Shown here: one piece after another, positions 21,568 to 32,576 of the stretch
Numbering within the stretch: position 1 is the stretch's first letter
Layout: each line of letters begins with the position of its first letter
Assembly (NCBI GenBank): GCA_030512335.1
Contig: JAULSU010000001.1
Span: forward strand, 6,696,001-6,760,000
From: Immersiella caudata
Taxonomy: Eukaryota > Ascomycota > Sordariomycetes > Sordariales > Lasiosphaeriaceae
Direction of reading: 5' to 3'
Length of the DNA: 64,000 nt
Translations under genes and position numbers: made by a program
The notes under the pieces: generated by a model
Databases searched by the model: none
What the model was told of the DNA's origin: nothing
What the model saw: the letters and a program-made list of their open reading frames with translations, nothing else

Positions 21568-23094
21568 AGCATGTCGACTATCCTCTCCCTCCGCGGTCTG
21601 CGCGCTACGCCGACACGGTGCTTCCGCCGCGGTGCTCTCACTCTCAACACCAACTGCACTATCACGAACACCGCGCCCCACAGTATATTGCCCCAAAGTA
21701 GCCGCCGAACCCTTGTAACCCTCGCTATTGAAACCTCCTGCGACGACACATGCGTCGCCATCCTCGAGAAAAATGGCCCCTCGGCACGACTCCTCTTCAA
21801 CAAGAGAATCACATCTGACAGCACCATCTACGGCGGCGTCCATCCCGCCGTCGCCATCATAGGCCACACCGCAAATCTTCCTCCTCTGGTCAAGAAGGCT
21901 ATGCAGTCTCTTCCTCTAGACTCGAAAGGGGAAAGCAAACTGCCAGACTTCGTCACAGTAACTCGCGGCCCGGGCATGACAACAAACCTCGCCGTGGGAG
22001 TTAACCTAGCCAAAGGACTCGCTGTAGCATGGAAAAGGCCATTGCTAGCAGTGCATCATATGCAAGCGCACGCGCTCACACCACGACTCGTCACCGCTCT
22101 GGCAACACCACCAACCTCATCCCAGCAACCACCCTCCGCCGAAGGAAGTCCCAAATTCCCCTTCCTAACCCTCCTTGTCTCCGGCGGCCACACCCAGCTT
22201 GTCCTCTCCTCCTCTCTCACCTCCCACAAAATCCTCGCCAACTGTTCCCCCCTCGCCATAGGCAACCTCCTGGACCGCACCGCAAAATTCATCCTTCCCG
22301 CCTCCCACCTCCCCACCACCACCGTCTCCTTCGGCCCAGCCCTCGAAGACTTCGCCTTCCCCGGCTCTCTCACCACCTCCTCCGCAACTCCCTACAAGTA
22401 CCCCTACCAACCGCCTCCCACCCGCGCAGAAGAAATCCTTCCCTACACCTCCCAAGCATCCCCCTACACCTACTCCCTCACACCCCCCCTCGCAACCCGC
22501 CGCGACATGGAATTCTGCTTTTCGGGCCTTCTCTCCCAAGTCCAAAAAGTAATGGCCGCCCACCCAGATATGTCCATCGACGACCGGAGGGAACTCGCCA
22601 AAGCGACGATGAAGCTCGCCTTTGAGCATTTGGCCAGCAGGATTATTTTCGCGTTGGCGGACCCGGAGGGGGAGAGGAATGGGTATGCAGAGGGGTATAC
22701 CGCGAAGGGGAAGAGGGTTTGGAACCTGAAAGGGAAGGGGAATCGTGGGGACGGGAAATGGGGAGGAAAACAAAGTGGAGATGGGAAGGGGAGGGTGCAG
22801 ACATTGGTGTTATCGGGGGGTGTAGCGAGTAATAAGTTCTTGAGGCATGTGGTCAGGAGGGTGTTGGATGTGAGAGGGTATGGGGATGTTGAGATTGTTG
22901 CGCCGCCGGTGGATCTGTGTACGGATAATGCGGCCATGATTGCGTGGACGGGCATGGAGATGTGGGAGGCGGGGTATGAGTCGAGGTTGGATGTTACTGT
23001 GGAAGGGAAGTGGTCTGTTGATGAAGGGGGGCAGGATGGAGGGATATTAGGTGTGGGTGGGTGTAATTTTGCGAGACGAGAGGGTTTTCAGTGA
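21568..23094 (+). CDS. QRI7: Mitochondrial tRNA N6-threonylcarbamoyladenosine synthase (Qri7/OSGEPL1, TsaD/Kae1 family)
   Basis: One exon, 508 residues from the Met at 21568. The frame also has an ATG at 21544, but the later one gives a typical presequence rich in Arg, Ser and Thr. The protein transfers the threonylcarbamoyl group to A37 of ANN-reading mitochondrial tRNAs. Visible family blocks are AIETSCDDT near the mature start, HHMQAHAL with the HxxxH metal site, LVSGGHTQLVL, LSGGVASNKFLR and CTDNAAMIAW. The basic N-terminus marks the mitochondrial form rather than the cytosolic Kae1 of the KEOPS complex. A Lys/Gly-rich insert lies before the LSGGVASN block, and the C-terminal tail is Gly-rich. 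It is convergent with PRE2, 215 bp away. The family was once annotated as O-sialoglycoprotein endopeptidase. Confidence 0.93.
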   Translation, partial: SMSTILSLRGLRATPTRCFRRGALTLNTNCTITNTAPHSILPQSSRRTLVTLAIETSCDDTCVAILEKNGPSARLLFNKRITSDSTIYGGVHPAVAIIGHTANLPPLVKKAMQSLPLDSKGESKLPDFVTVTRGPGMTTNLAVGVNLAKGLAVAWKRPLLAVHHMQAHALTPRLVTALATPPTSSQQPPSAEGSPKFPFLTLLVSGGHTQLVLSSSLTSHKILANCSPLAIGNLLDRTAKFILPASHLPTTTVSFGPALEDFAFPGSLTTSSATPYKYPYQPPPTRAEEILPYTSQASPYTYSLTPPLATRRDMEFCFSGLLSQVQKVMAAHPDMSIDDRRELAKATMKLAFEHLASRIIFALADPEGERNGYAEGYTAKGKRVWNLKGKGNRGDGKWGGKQSGDGKGRVQTLVLSGGVASNKFLRHVVRRVLDVRGYGDVEIVAPPVDLCTDNAAMIAWTGMEMWEAGYESRLDVTVEGKWSVDEGGQDGGILGVGGCNFARREGFQ

Positions 23095-23309
23095 AGGTGG
23101 AGGACATGTATGGATAGTGTAAGTGGATGGATGTATGATACAAGGCTCACCATGTTCATCACAAGATCACCGGGATAGACTCATAGAAGAGAGGGCAGCG
23201 CAAACTGCAGCTTGTTCATGTCTGTTATACAGGTACAGCCCGCCGTCTTCCCTTGTCCCGACGCCCGCAAAATTACACACGATGCTTACAAGTCTGCCTT
23301 CTTCCTCGT

Positions 23310-24234
23310 CTAAACCCTCTCCGAGAGATCGCTGGTGACATTGCTGAACTCGCCCTTCTCCAGCTTCGTCTTCCAGAAGATGGGGTTCGTATCGCTAAAC
23401 CCGTGCTTCTCCCAGCCCGACTCCTTAACGTGGTAGAGGTTGATGAAACCACCCGAGTACGCATCACGATGCGTAGCCGCCAAGATGCTGCGGCTTCCCA
23501 GCTCCAGAGCATCCTCCACAGACAGGTCATACCGGTACTCGGCATCCAGCACACCGTACGCAAAAGTCTGACCGGACCCCACGCAGAACAAGTTGCCCGC
23601 CAGCCGGGTACCATCCGAGTCGATATAGTACAGCGCCGGGCCCTCCTCTTTGGTGACGCCCGCGCACATGGTGCCCATGGATAATCCCATGCCCTTGTAC
23701 TGGTAAACTAGGTTCGCAAGGATCTTGGACGCCGCCGCGACGCTGATGCGCCGCTTGTGTCGCAGCTCGTGCAGTCGGCATTGCATCCCGAGCCACGCCA
23801 GCCAGTACTGACAGTCGGCAGCGCCGCCGGCCATGGTGCCGAGCAGATCGCTGTTGATCTCAATCACCTTCTTGACCGTCTGCGAGGCGATCCAGTTGCC
23901 GGCGGTTGCTCGGGAGTCGGTCGCCACGATGATGCCGCCCTGAAAGCGGAAAGCAAGAGTTGTTGTGCCGTGGGCAATCTTGATCGGGCACGACGGGTTG
24001 GAGCGGTCGTCGGAGGCGGCGCGGAGCCAGGCAGAAGGCTGCAGAGTGGCAGTTAGTAAGACGCAGCAGTGCCGAGGGAAGGAACAGAGGGCAACGAACG
24101 TGAGCTACTGGCGGCATGGCAAACTTGAGGGAGAGGCTGGGGACAGCATCGTTAAGGTCCTGCTCATCCTGCTCCGAGAAGCCCTCGTTCTCGTGGTAAG
24201 CTGGGCGGCTGTACCGCGCAACGAGCGTATCCAT
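23310..24234 (-). CDS. PRE2: 20S proteasome beta5 subunit, chymotrypsin-like (Pre2)
   Basis: Two exons (24234–24100 and 24038–23310) give 287 residues, the length of yeast Pre2. The 61-nt intron has donor GTTCGT, branch site CTAAC and acceptor CTGCAG. A propeptide of 69 residues ends AHG and is followed by the catalytic Thr70 in the sequence GTTTLAF. The partners Asp86 (position 17 of the mature chain) and Lys102 (position 33) are both present. GTMAGGAADCQYW and the C-terminal ILAATHRDAYSGG block confirm the beta5 type. The subunit cuts after hydrophobic residues inside the 20S core, in nucleus and cytosol. It is convergent with QRI7. Confidence 0.96.
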
Positions 24235-25374
24235 GTTCGTCTTTGGCTGTGTGGTGTCGCGGAGGAGATGGCAATGGGGGTTCGGCCAGAAGGCAAGGGG
24301 TGCTTTGGTGCGTGCAGACAAGTCGATTGATTCGGATCCGATGCAGCGTCAAGTTGGAAATGTGGTTGTCGATAGATGGTTTTCGCTGCTGCCCTGTGAC
24401 GAGCTGGGTACCTGACTGCGACGGAGCTCAAGGCAGCTCATGCAACGCGTTCAGCTCCGGGATGCCAAGGACCCACTTTTGCCTGCACCTGGCCTGGATG
24501 CCTCAGGCAGCACTTTTCTATAACCTCATCCAAGTTCCCCACGGTTACCTACGAACAGGCCATCGAACGGCCTTGATCTCAGTGATCTCAACTGATCGCA
24601 TCACTCGTGGACACACAAATATTGACACAAGAGTACGAATTGAGCACGTGGGCTTTTTATTACTCTTGGCCTGTCGTGGAAGCTTCCTAGCTTCGCTTCA
24701 CATACGGCCTTTTGCCTCTCCGCTTTCCCAAGCCTCGAACAGAATACAAACAGTGATAGTCGAACTGCTGACAGGCAACCTCCCAGCCCCGACCGTGCCT
24801 TTTAACGCCCCCAAAGATGATCCTGGCCATAGTAACTGCAGCAACTCCTCAAATGAATATCCAGAATAGCTTTTCTCTCCCTGTGCCCCTCGTGCCCCCT
24901 CGTGCCTTTCGTCATTTACGCTGTGCCGAAGTTTGGACCGGCTGACCCACATATACCGCAGGCGCTCGCGGGTTATAGGACGTCCGTCCAACAGAGACAA
25001 GAAACTCCAGGCCGCTGTCGAGAATTTTCGTAAAATGACAGGTTGAGAAATCAGTGAACGCTCAGGTCGTCCACATGCCCAGTGACCAGCTGTTCAAAGC
25101 CAAATCAAAAGCCCCAAATGCAAGCCCTGCTCAAACACCCCGGCCTATGCGTGTCGCAACCTAACCCCCCTCCCCGAAACGAGAAAATCGTTCACCTCGT
25201 CATCAGATCCCCATGATTATCACCCGCCGCAAATGCCAATTGCCACCCTTATCGTACACCTCTTGAAAGGCTCTTTGACGAGCTGGATGAGCCCAGCCGA
25301 AGTCGATGGGTATTGAGAGCAACTTCCTTCTGAAAAATCAAAAACTGGTTAACGAGAAATGCTCTCCACAATTA
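24235..25374. other. Intergenic region
   Basis: About 1.1 kb between the PRE2 start and the REG1-type 3' end. It should hold the PRE2 promoter and the REG1-type 3' UTR. Open frames on both strands are short and unconvincing. Confidence 0.5.
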
Positions 25375-27169
25375 TTACTTCCTCCACCCCACGTTCCAGA
25401 TAACGTGTGCGATATCCCGGGCTGTATTTACCGTATCAATGACGCGGCCCAACAGGCCTTCGCTAGCGCCGCTCGAATCGTCTCCCTCATAGGGCATGAA
25501 CATTCCTGAGTTTGTTCTTCGCATTCCAGCTGGCATTCCACCCATGTCGGCAAGGCCGCCCGTAGACGTTGAGCGTTGCAGGCCAAGCGAGCCTCCCTCA
25601 CTGAGATTGCTCGAGGATGACCGGTCTATCGTGAGGTCATCGTCGTCTTCGTCCTCATCCTCATCGTCTTCATCGTCGCTTCCGATGAAGAGCTTCCCTG
25701 ATTTCTTCGACGGTCTGAGAGTTTCTTGGGAGGGAGAAGGCGAGATTACCGGGCTTCTAAACACGCTGTGCTTCATGGCCGTCTCGGTCGGCTCGGGGGT
25801 ATCTTCGCGGTACTTTAGGGTGGTAGATGGCAGCATCGCGATCGTCTTGCTTTCGGTACTGGCGCTGCCGCTCTTATGTTTTTTCAACAGCGGCCGTTTC
25901 TTCTTGGTCTTTGTCTGCTTCATCATGATGGCGCCGTCGTCAGAATCGCTGTCATAGTCATATGTCACGGGCTCTTCATCATCGTCGTCGCCCTTGACTT
26001 CGACAGCGATGCACTGCGCTACCTGCTCGTTAAAGTGAATGTGCTTCTTCTCGCCGCTTGGGGAGATGAAGCCGGATGAGATTGCTGATGGGAAGAGGCT
26101 GGTGTTGTCATGGCTGACGCCACGGGAGGAAAAGGGGAATGCGACATAGTCGGTAGTTGCGCGCTCAAGACCTGGTCGCCTGCCTATCCTCTTTAACCCT
26201 TCTTTCTGCTGTGCCTGAACGGCTGCGGCAGCCTGCTTCACCAGTGACGAGGTGGACAGTGACCGTTGCAGCATAATCTCCGACATGCTCCTCTTCTTCA
26301 AGATAGGCTTCTTGACGAACGAGCTCGATTTCGATAGCCTTCTGCTGTTCGAGTCCGTGTGGATGGGATGCAAATTGGCGGTACCCGTTTGTAGCGGGCC
26401 ATACAGCCACGTCACGTCACAGTCTTTCAGCCTACGCATTGTTAGAAATCCATACTCGATCGCGATCTGGGTCAACAAACCAGTTAAGCGTCTCAGGAGA
26501 GACGGTGCTCAGCTTGTTTTTCGCCTTCATCCACGTTCTCCAGGATGCGTTCTCGAGCCGGGCTGAATTGCTGTACTCGCTCCTCTTTGAGACAATGAGC
26601 TTCCATGATGACCAGATGTCCTCCTCCCGCCAATTATGCGAAAGGTAATCGACGTGCCGAGAAGGCATCGCCTTTATTGCGATGTCGTCCTCGGCCCTGT
26701 CCTCAAGCTCCGGGGAGCCCGGCCTTGAAGTGCTGGTAGAGACATCCTGCTCGTTGGGCGAAGCCGTGTAAGAATGACCAGTCCGCGGACTCGGAGGCGG
26801 CTCCAGATCCTCTATATGATTGAAATACCCCGTATCTTCGTATTGAGGCAAAACAATGTGAACCCGTGCTGCATTCCCCAACTCATCCCCGTCAATATCC
26901 GGCCCCAGGGAGAAGTTGTTGGCCAGGGTGGAGGAACAGGACAGACCCGCAGACTCTGCGTGGACTGCAACAGGAGAAGATGGCGCAGACGAGGAGGCAG
27001 ATGCTGAGTATCCTCTGGAAGACTCGGGGTAGACGTCGCTTATTCGAGAGGCCGACGCTGATGTGTGGAATCCGGTTCGCTTGGCGCCGAATTTTGGTTG
27101 TGAATGAGACCGACGCAGAGACGACTGCGAGAAGTAGCTGTTCTCTTCCGAAGAGAGAACAACGGCCAT
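25375..27169 (-). CDS. REG1: Protein phosphatase 1 regulatory subunit, Reg1 type
   Basis: Two exons (27169–26481 and 26431–25375) give 581 residues. The 49-nt intron has a CTAAC branch site and splits the codon for Trp230. A block at about 173–241 is the conserved fungal DUF1752 region of Reg1-like proteins. It contains NWREEDIWSSWKLIVSKRSEYS and, across the intron, LNWLKDCDVTWLYGPL. Residues 357–367 (EKKHIHFNEQV) contain the RVxF-type docking motif for the catalytic PP1 subunit Glc7. The rest is Ser-rich with acidic runs, including a long Asp/Glu stretch near 500, and is probably disordered. In yeast Reg1–Glc7 dephosphorylates Snf1 and Mig1 and so maintains glucose repression; a carbon-repression role here is inferred. 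Confidence 0.88.
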
Positions 27170-28793
27170 TCTGAAAACCGAGAAGCCCTGGTGATCAATG
27201 GACAGTTGTCCAAGATACCCTCAATCCAATCTCCAACGATTGCGCAAAAATATTCCTCATAGGTGTGCGAGAAGTCCCGGAGCCTAGGGGAGCGTGGGAT
27301 TGGTAATCCTCCCTCCGTAAACGAAGACAAACACCCTTTCTGTTCTTTGTGTTCAGGCGTGCGAAACTCGTGGAGGGACGGTTCGTGGACAAAGGCGGCC
27401 TGCGGGCTCTGACGTTAGTAGGGGCCCTGTCTCAACAGCAGCAGATTGACAAAATCGTGAAGAATTACGTTTGTCGGCCCGAAGGTGGTTGCTCTTTGTG
27501 GCACTAAAGTGTGAAAGAGGGGAAGTAGGAGGAGAGTGAAAGAGGTCGAATACACAGAGGTGCGTTCTAGCTCGACTCAAGAAGGGGATTGTCAAGTGGA
27601 GGTAGTAGGTAAGTGGAGGGTGTGACCGGCTCATCGGAGACTGGAGTGCTGGTGTAAATTAAGCGGAGGGGAGTCCCAATGCCATACCCCAGGGCGGCGA
27701 ACCCCTGCCCTGGTCGCTTGAAGGCGTGCGCTAGAACGGATGGGTGATTGAGAATTTGAGAGGGGTCGGACGCGGAACCTGGAAAGACGGGGGGCGTGGG
27801 GGCTTGTCACTGTCACGGGGCTCATGCGTCCCAGACAGGATTTGAAGGTGTGATCTGGTGAAGGCGAGGGCAGCCAAAGACGTGATCTGGAACTCAAGTT
27901 TGACAGCCTGGACCTACGTCTCTTCGAGCCGAGCCAACTGGCTTGGACCATGTGAACTCTGCGTGAGTCGCGTATGCCCAGCTGTATAAGGCAGCCCTTC
28001 CGTCCGGCTGGCTGGTTGTTTGCTGGGCGGCTTGGTGCTTTCCACCAAGGTGAGGGCAGGCGATTGGGCAAGGACAGTGATGAAAAACAGCAGGGCAGTC
28101 GGGGTGACAGTAAAATGCGGAAAAGCATGCCAATGACCTACCGGAATGTATGAGGTTTGGTGTAGAGCTTTGCCAGTGCCGGCTCGCACACTCGCCCAGA
28201 TGACCACACTCTGGCGCGGGTGTTATTATCTTGACCCCCGCACTCCCCTCCGCGTGGTTTCTGATGGGGAGGAAAGAATGCGCTGGCGCAGTCGCTGTTT
28301 CCTGTGCTCGGCGGCGCCCCAGGCATGCGGAGCTGTCACGTCACAGCTGGACGGCGTTGAGAGTGCAATGGAGATCAGGTGCTACAAGCCATCTTTCATC
28401 ATCGGGTTCCAGCGCAGAGAATAAGACGTGTTGATCTGGCAGCGGATCGACACAATCGGATGGGATGACGAGGCGGGGAATTAAGGCGAGCCCTCAGCAG
28501 CGAGTCTCTGGCTGGGGGCAGACGTAAAAATGGAATAAATTCGAGTCGAGCCGATTTGATTTAGCGGTCTGGGGTATTCGACCGGGATTGCGCGGCGGAA
28601 CGAATCGCTGGAATGGAAGGGGCGACCGGGGTCCGCGCAGCCGTGTGACCTGTCCGAACCGTCTCCTTGTTGGACGATGGCAATTCCTGTTAGTCACCAA
28701 GTTCCAGTGAGGATGAGCACTCGGCGAAGGGAGCTCGCCAGCCCGTCGCGGCAGCACACGAACCAAGCTGCCGTCGGTATTAAATACTTTACT

Positions 28794-29134
28794 CTACTCT
28801 ATGGCCTCCGGAACCAGCTTTCCCATGCGGACAATGATGGCGGACGCCTTTGCAATCGCTCCACCAGCGGCGGGCGTGGAAAGTTTCATGGACAGCCAAC
28901 CCTTCCGTGCCTTGTGCCTGTGCCTGCCCGTGCCTGTTTGCGTCTCCACGACGAAGGTTCCCGCCAAGTTTAACCTTCGGAAACCTGCGCCCTGGCTGAG
29001 AAGGTCACGGTACCTTTGGTTGCGGAGCCCGCCAATGGTTTCGCCGCTCAGCTTTGCACTGACATCCACGGTTGGAAGGAGGCAAGACAGGCCTCAGCAG
29101 AGACGATGCGGGGCCCTCCAAACAGCCTTGTCAC
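28794..29134 (-). pseudogene. Exon-like segment with an in-frame stop
   Basis: After a good acceptor (TTCTAG, 29135–29137), the frame set by the upstream segment reads about 13 codons and meets a TGA at 29094–29096. The same frame then stays open to a stop near 28794, with a natural composition (DVSAKLSGETIGGLRNQRYRD, GGAIAKASAIIVRMG). The stop could be a nonsense mutation in a decayed gene, or an alternative acceptor just after it (CTGAG, also in frame) could be used. The family is not recognised. Confidence 0.25.
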
Positions 29135-29215
29135 CTAGAATTTCGGTTGCAGGTCAAGAAACACCAGTCGCCTGGGTAGCTGGATTGCAAAGCCATCTCG
29201 AAAATGCTGACTTAC

Positions 29216-29411
29216 TGGCAGTTTCTGTTCCGAGACCTTTTCGTGCAGCAGCCCTGGCGCCTTTGAGGGCCCGGGCACCATTTTCGGCATGTTTTGCTGC
29301 TGTCCGCATTACTTCGGGGCTTCCCTGAGCCACGTTCCCAGCGTGCTCCACCACTACCGGTGGATTTCCAGCTTGCGGTGAGATGGATAGGTGTCCGGAC
29401 CGAAACACGAA
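29216..29411 (-). other. Exon-like segment with consensus splice sites
   Basis: Bounded by an AGGCTAG acceptor and a perfect GTAAGT donor (29210–29215). It encodes a helical, Ala/Gly-rich peptide (PEVMRTAAKHAENGARALKG). Its frame matches the segment at 28794–29134 when the 81-nt intron 29135–29215 is removed. No upstream exon or start codon was confidently linked. Confidence 0.28.
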
Positions 29412-29962
29412 CTAGCCTGGCAATGGCTCGGCTTGAAACCGTCAAACAAACGAGGTCAAGCACTACAGAGCGCAAATATTGTTGAGCTCCGGCAAGTGCC
29501 CGTCTTCACAGCTGCTCTGCACCCGCTATGGTCAACCAGAGTCGCCCCGGCTCAAGTCGGCGAACAAGTGCGCGGGACGTCTTACACGGGCTTGGGTTGA
29601 AGAACCTGTCAATCTCCTCGGTTCGCCACGCTATCGTCAGCGAGGCCACCGGCCGTCTCTCCTTCACTCATCAGTCAGCCAGGCCGCCGCTGCCTCCTGA
29701 CAGGAACGGCACGAAATATCCAGGAGGGGAACGTCGAGTTCAACGCTATTCCCGGATTCACTGGTCCAACTGGCCCATTTGACCCCACGTTGGCATGGAC
29801 GGTCGTTGCCGGGAGATATCGGAAGGCTAACGTGCTAGTAGCACAGCCAGGACCTATCCACCGAAAAGCTTGATGGCGACTAACATGCAACCGCGGACGT
29901 TGACTGCGCAAGATACACAAATACACAACGCGGCTGCAAGGGGCATGGCGATACCTACCTAC

Positions 29963-30196
29963 TCGTGTCGTCCAAGACTTCGAGGATTGAGTTTGAGGAG
30001 ACTCGAGACCATTTGTCAAGTCCATATGCTTGCGGGTCTTTCGGTGCCATTGTCAAACTTTGATCCCATACGAGCTGGGTCGCAGATCTCGCAATAGTGT
30101 AGCTCACGCCTCCCACGTGGGTAGAGGTCGTACCGAGGAGCTCGAGGTCCGATTTCCCCACATGACGAAGGTAAAGCTCAGTGATGGCGGCTGGCA
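29963..30196 (-). other. Exon-like segment, unassigned
   Basis: An open frame of about 78 codons follows a GTTAG acceptor and ends at a GTAGGT donor (29957–29962). The peptide is natural in composition (ELYLRHVGKSDLELLGTT, WDQSLTMAPKDPQAYGLDKW). It may be an internal exon of the same gene as the two segments to its left, but the phases of the intervening sequence could not be resolved. Confidence 0.22.
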
Positions 30197-31870
30197 ACTA
30201 ACAAATCAGTTTCGCTGCTGGACAGGCCACGGCAAATAGAAACCCCGTGTTGTCAACTCCAATCGGCTGCAGGCTATAAATGATAGTCGCCGTTTCAACT
30301 CCCAACCTTCCCCCGAAGGGATTCTGGACTCATATATGCAAGCCGCATGCACGGCGCTGCAGCAACGCGTATCGTCCCAAAGACTCCGCATGGTGTCCCC
30401 CAGCAGCGAATGAATACGGCTGCTCGCTAGCTGCAGTGCCCTTCAAACATCAAGATTCTGGCACCAGCGGAGATGTTCTCCCGGCCAAGCTGACAGCGGC
30501 CAAGGGCCAAGCCATCGGGCACTACCCACTTACACCAGACATCGATACTGCATAGATATGGCGCGGAGACACAAAATAAACGGCGACAAGAGACGGGAAA
30601 TGAGGATTTAGTTGAAGGAAGTCCTCGAAGAAAGTTCTCTTTTACACCCTACCCGATTTCCCCTACACTTCTTTCGGATATCGGGCATCTCGACGACTGC
30701 ACCTTCGCGATCGGATGTCTCAAACACATCCGCCGATCAGGAACTCACCGCGAACGACGTCGTACTTGTACATGTTCATCTGTTTGACGCATGTTGCATG
30801 TAAGTTTGGACCGAACCGAATCTCAGCATAGAAAGCCCGACCCCTGCTTTGCTGCTTTCCAATCCCATCACAGTTGATTGACAGGTACCCACAGGCCTCG
30901 ACCATGGGAAGTCGGATCTAGCCGGGCAAGGGAGCTGGGCGAGGTTTGTTGCGGATGGAGTCGGCATATAAAAAGATGGATATCTTCCCATCACCCCCGA
31001 TACCCCTGTCGCTGTAACGGTTATTCTAGACCGGCATGCGATGGTGAGTTGACCACAGGTTAGGCTGAACACGACTTGCCCTATCATACAGCGACCGATA
31101 CCTCTTATCGCCGCCGTGCAGACCGAGGCGGGTCGCTCTGGAGCCTCCGACAAAGATAACCACTCTCTCGGGCGTTTACTTGTCTTATCAGGGCAAGTCA
31201 TCGCTAGAATTTTCTGTCCGCCTTCCATGCCGAGCACGCCTACCCCCCGTGTTGCCTCGATTCTTGTCCTGCCATATCCAATCCCTGCTTCCGCGAACGG
31301 GAAGGAAGACAAAGAAACAGCCCCTGGCTTGTGTGACTTGTTCCGATCAATTCCTAGCTGATAATTTTCGGAACAATAATGATCGGATAATGATGCTATC
31401 TCGGCGCAAGATGCCGACTCCCCACTGCAAATGCCGTTCACCGAGTTTGGGGTTGCCAAGATGTTTGGCCTTGACCGAGGGAAGCTAGACCCTTTCGGTC
31501 CGATGGCAGATGTCGCCGCAACGAACTGCATCCGCTGTTTTGGAGACTGGGCGCGGCATGGCGTTTTGGAACGGATGGTGTCGTCGTAGTGGTGGTGGAT
31601 CAGTCCACCAAGCAACAGCTTTCGAATTGAAGGGCCTGCACGACACTACGGCGGTGGGGTTCTGGCAGACTAAAGGATCATGAAGAGATTTTCTTTGGGT
31701 GGTCTTTGAGGCGATGGACGGCTTGCAAGGGGGCTTCAGGGGCAAGGCAAACAATGGATGCGTCTGGAACACTAATCAGTCTCCAATACTCAGCAGAGCG
31801 AGGCGCTAAACAAAGAGGCTCTGTAGCAAGCTGTTAAGGTAACCAGGTGGGGGGGGTCCGCAGAGCACGA

Positions 31871-31901
31871 CGGGCCAGTACTCCCTCCACACACTGGCCC
31901 G
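31871..31901. repeat. Perfect 9-bp inverted repeat
   Basis: CGGGCCAGT at 31871–31879 pairs with ACTGGCCCG at 31893–31901 across a 13-nt loop. It is in gene-free DNA and its role is unknown. Confidence 0.6.
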
Positions 31902-32576
31902 GATACCTCTGTAGTGTCGCGCCATGCCACAGCCAGCCTTCGTGGTACTTCGCACGCAGTGCAGCCGTAAGGTAGACTAACCACCACAGAGTATGAGCGG
32001 AAGGGATCGCGGCTGAGGCACTCGCTAGGCGAGACGCGATCCGCCTGCCGCTTGGGTGCAGTATCCGGTAGAGGTTGCAATCGGTCAAATTAACCAGACA
32101 ACTGATAGGAAACTGGCAGAGATCGGAAACTCGGTGATGTTAAACAGCTACGGTGGAACCGTGAGCTTCCTACACACACTCCCATCTAAACTCGACGCGG
32201 ACGGGCCTTATCACGCCATCGGAAGATGGACCTACAGTGCATACAAATATGCTTGGAGGTGCAGAGATCGAACCGAACGCTTCCGCGGGGCCCACTTATA
32301 ACGTCCACCGAATGCATCGGGGATGCGAGATAGAGGGGTCTACTGTGTGAGAGGGGGCTTGTGGAGGGGAAGTATGCTTAGCGGAGTGGAGAGAGCGTGA
32401 GTTTATCAAGCTGACATGACTATGTGAGTGAGGGGTTGGTTTTGGTTTTCATTTGTCAGGTTGTTGTGCTTTGTTCTGATGGGTTGCAACACACATGTTT
32501 ACGGGTTGAGGCGTCTGTTTGGTTGCTGAAGGGGTGATTCATAATGTGATATTATTTCGTTCGGTGTTGGGAGGCA

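Larger units (their letters stand above)
27170..32576. other. Longest gap on the left half, with unassembled exon-like pieces
   Basis: About 5.4 kb with no confident gene. Three minus-strand segments between 28794 and 30196 look like exons and are listed separately. A perfect 9-bp inverted repeat lies at 31871–31901. Other open frames, including one of 279 codons at 30776–31615 (minus), have unnatural composition. The sequence near 32260–32300 contains a B-box-like string on the minus strand, but no tRNA fold could be formed. Confidence 0.35.

Noticed and set aside
27631..28128. 165-codon minus-strand frame upstream of the REG1-type gene
   Set aside because: Ser/Arg/Pro-rich composition with no motif; more likely promoter and leader sequence.
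30776..31615. 279-codon minus-strand open frame
   Set aside because: Composition is uneven, no domain is recognisable, and base use is not coding-like over most of its length.
32230..32310. Possible minus-strand tRNA with a GGTTCGATC B-box-like string
   Set aside because: The T-arm cannot pair (position 61 is not C), and no matching acceptor stem or A box could be placed.
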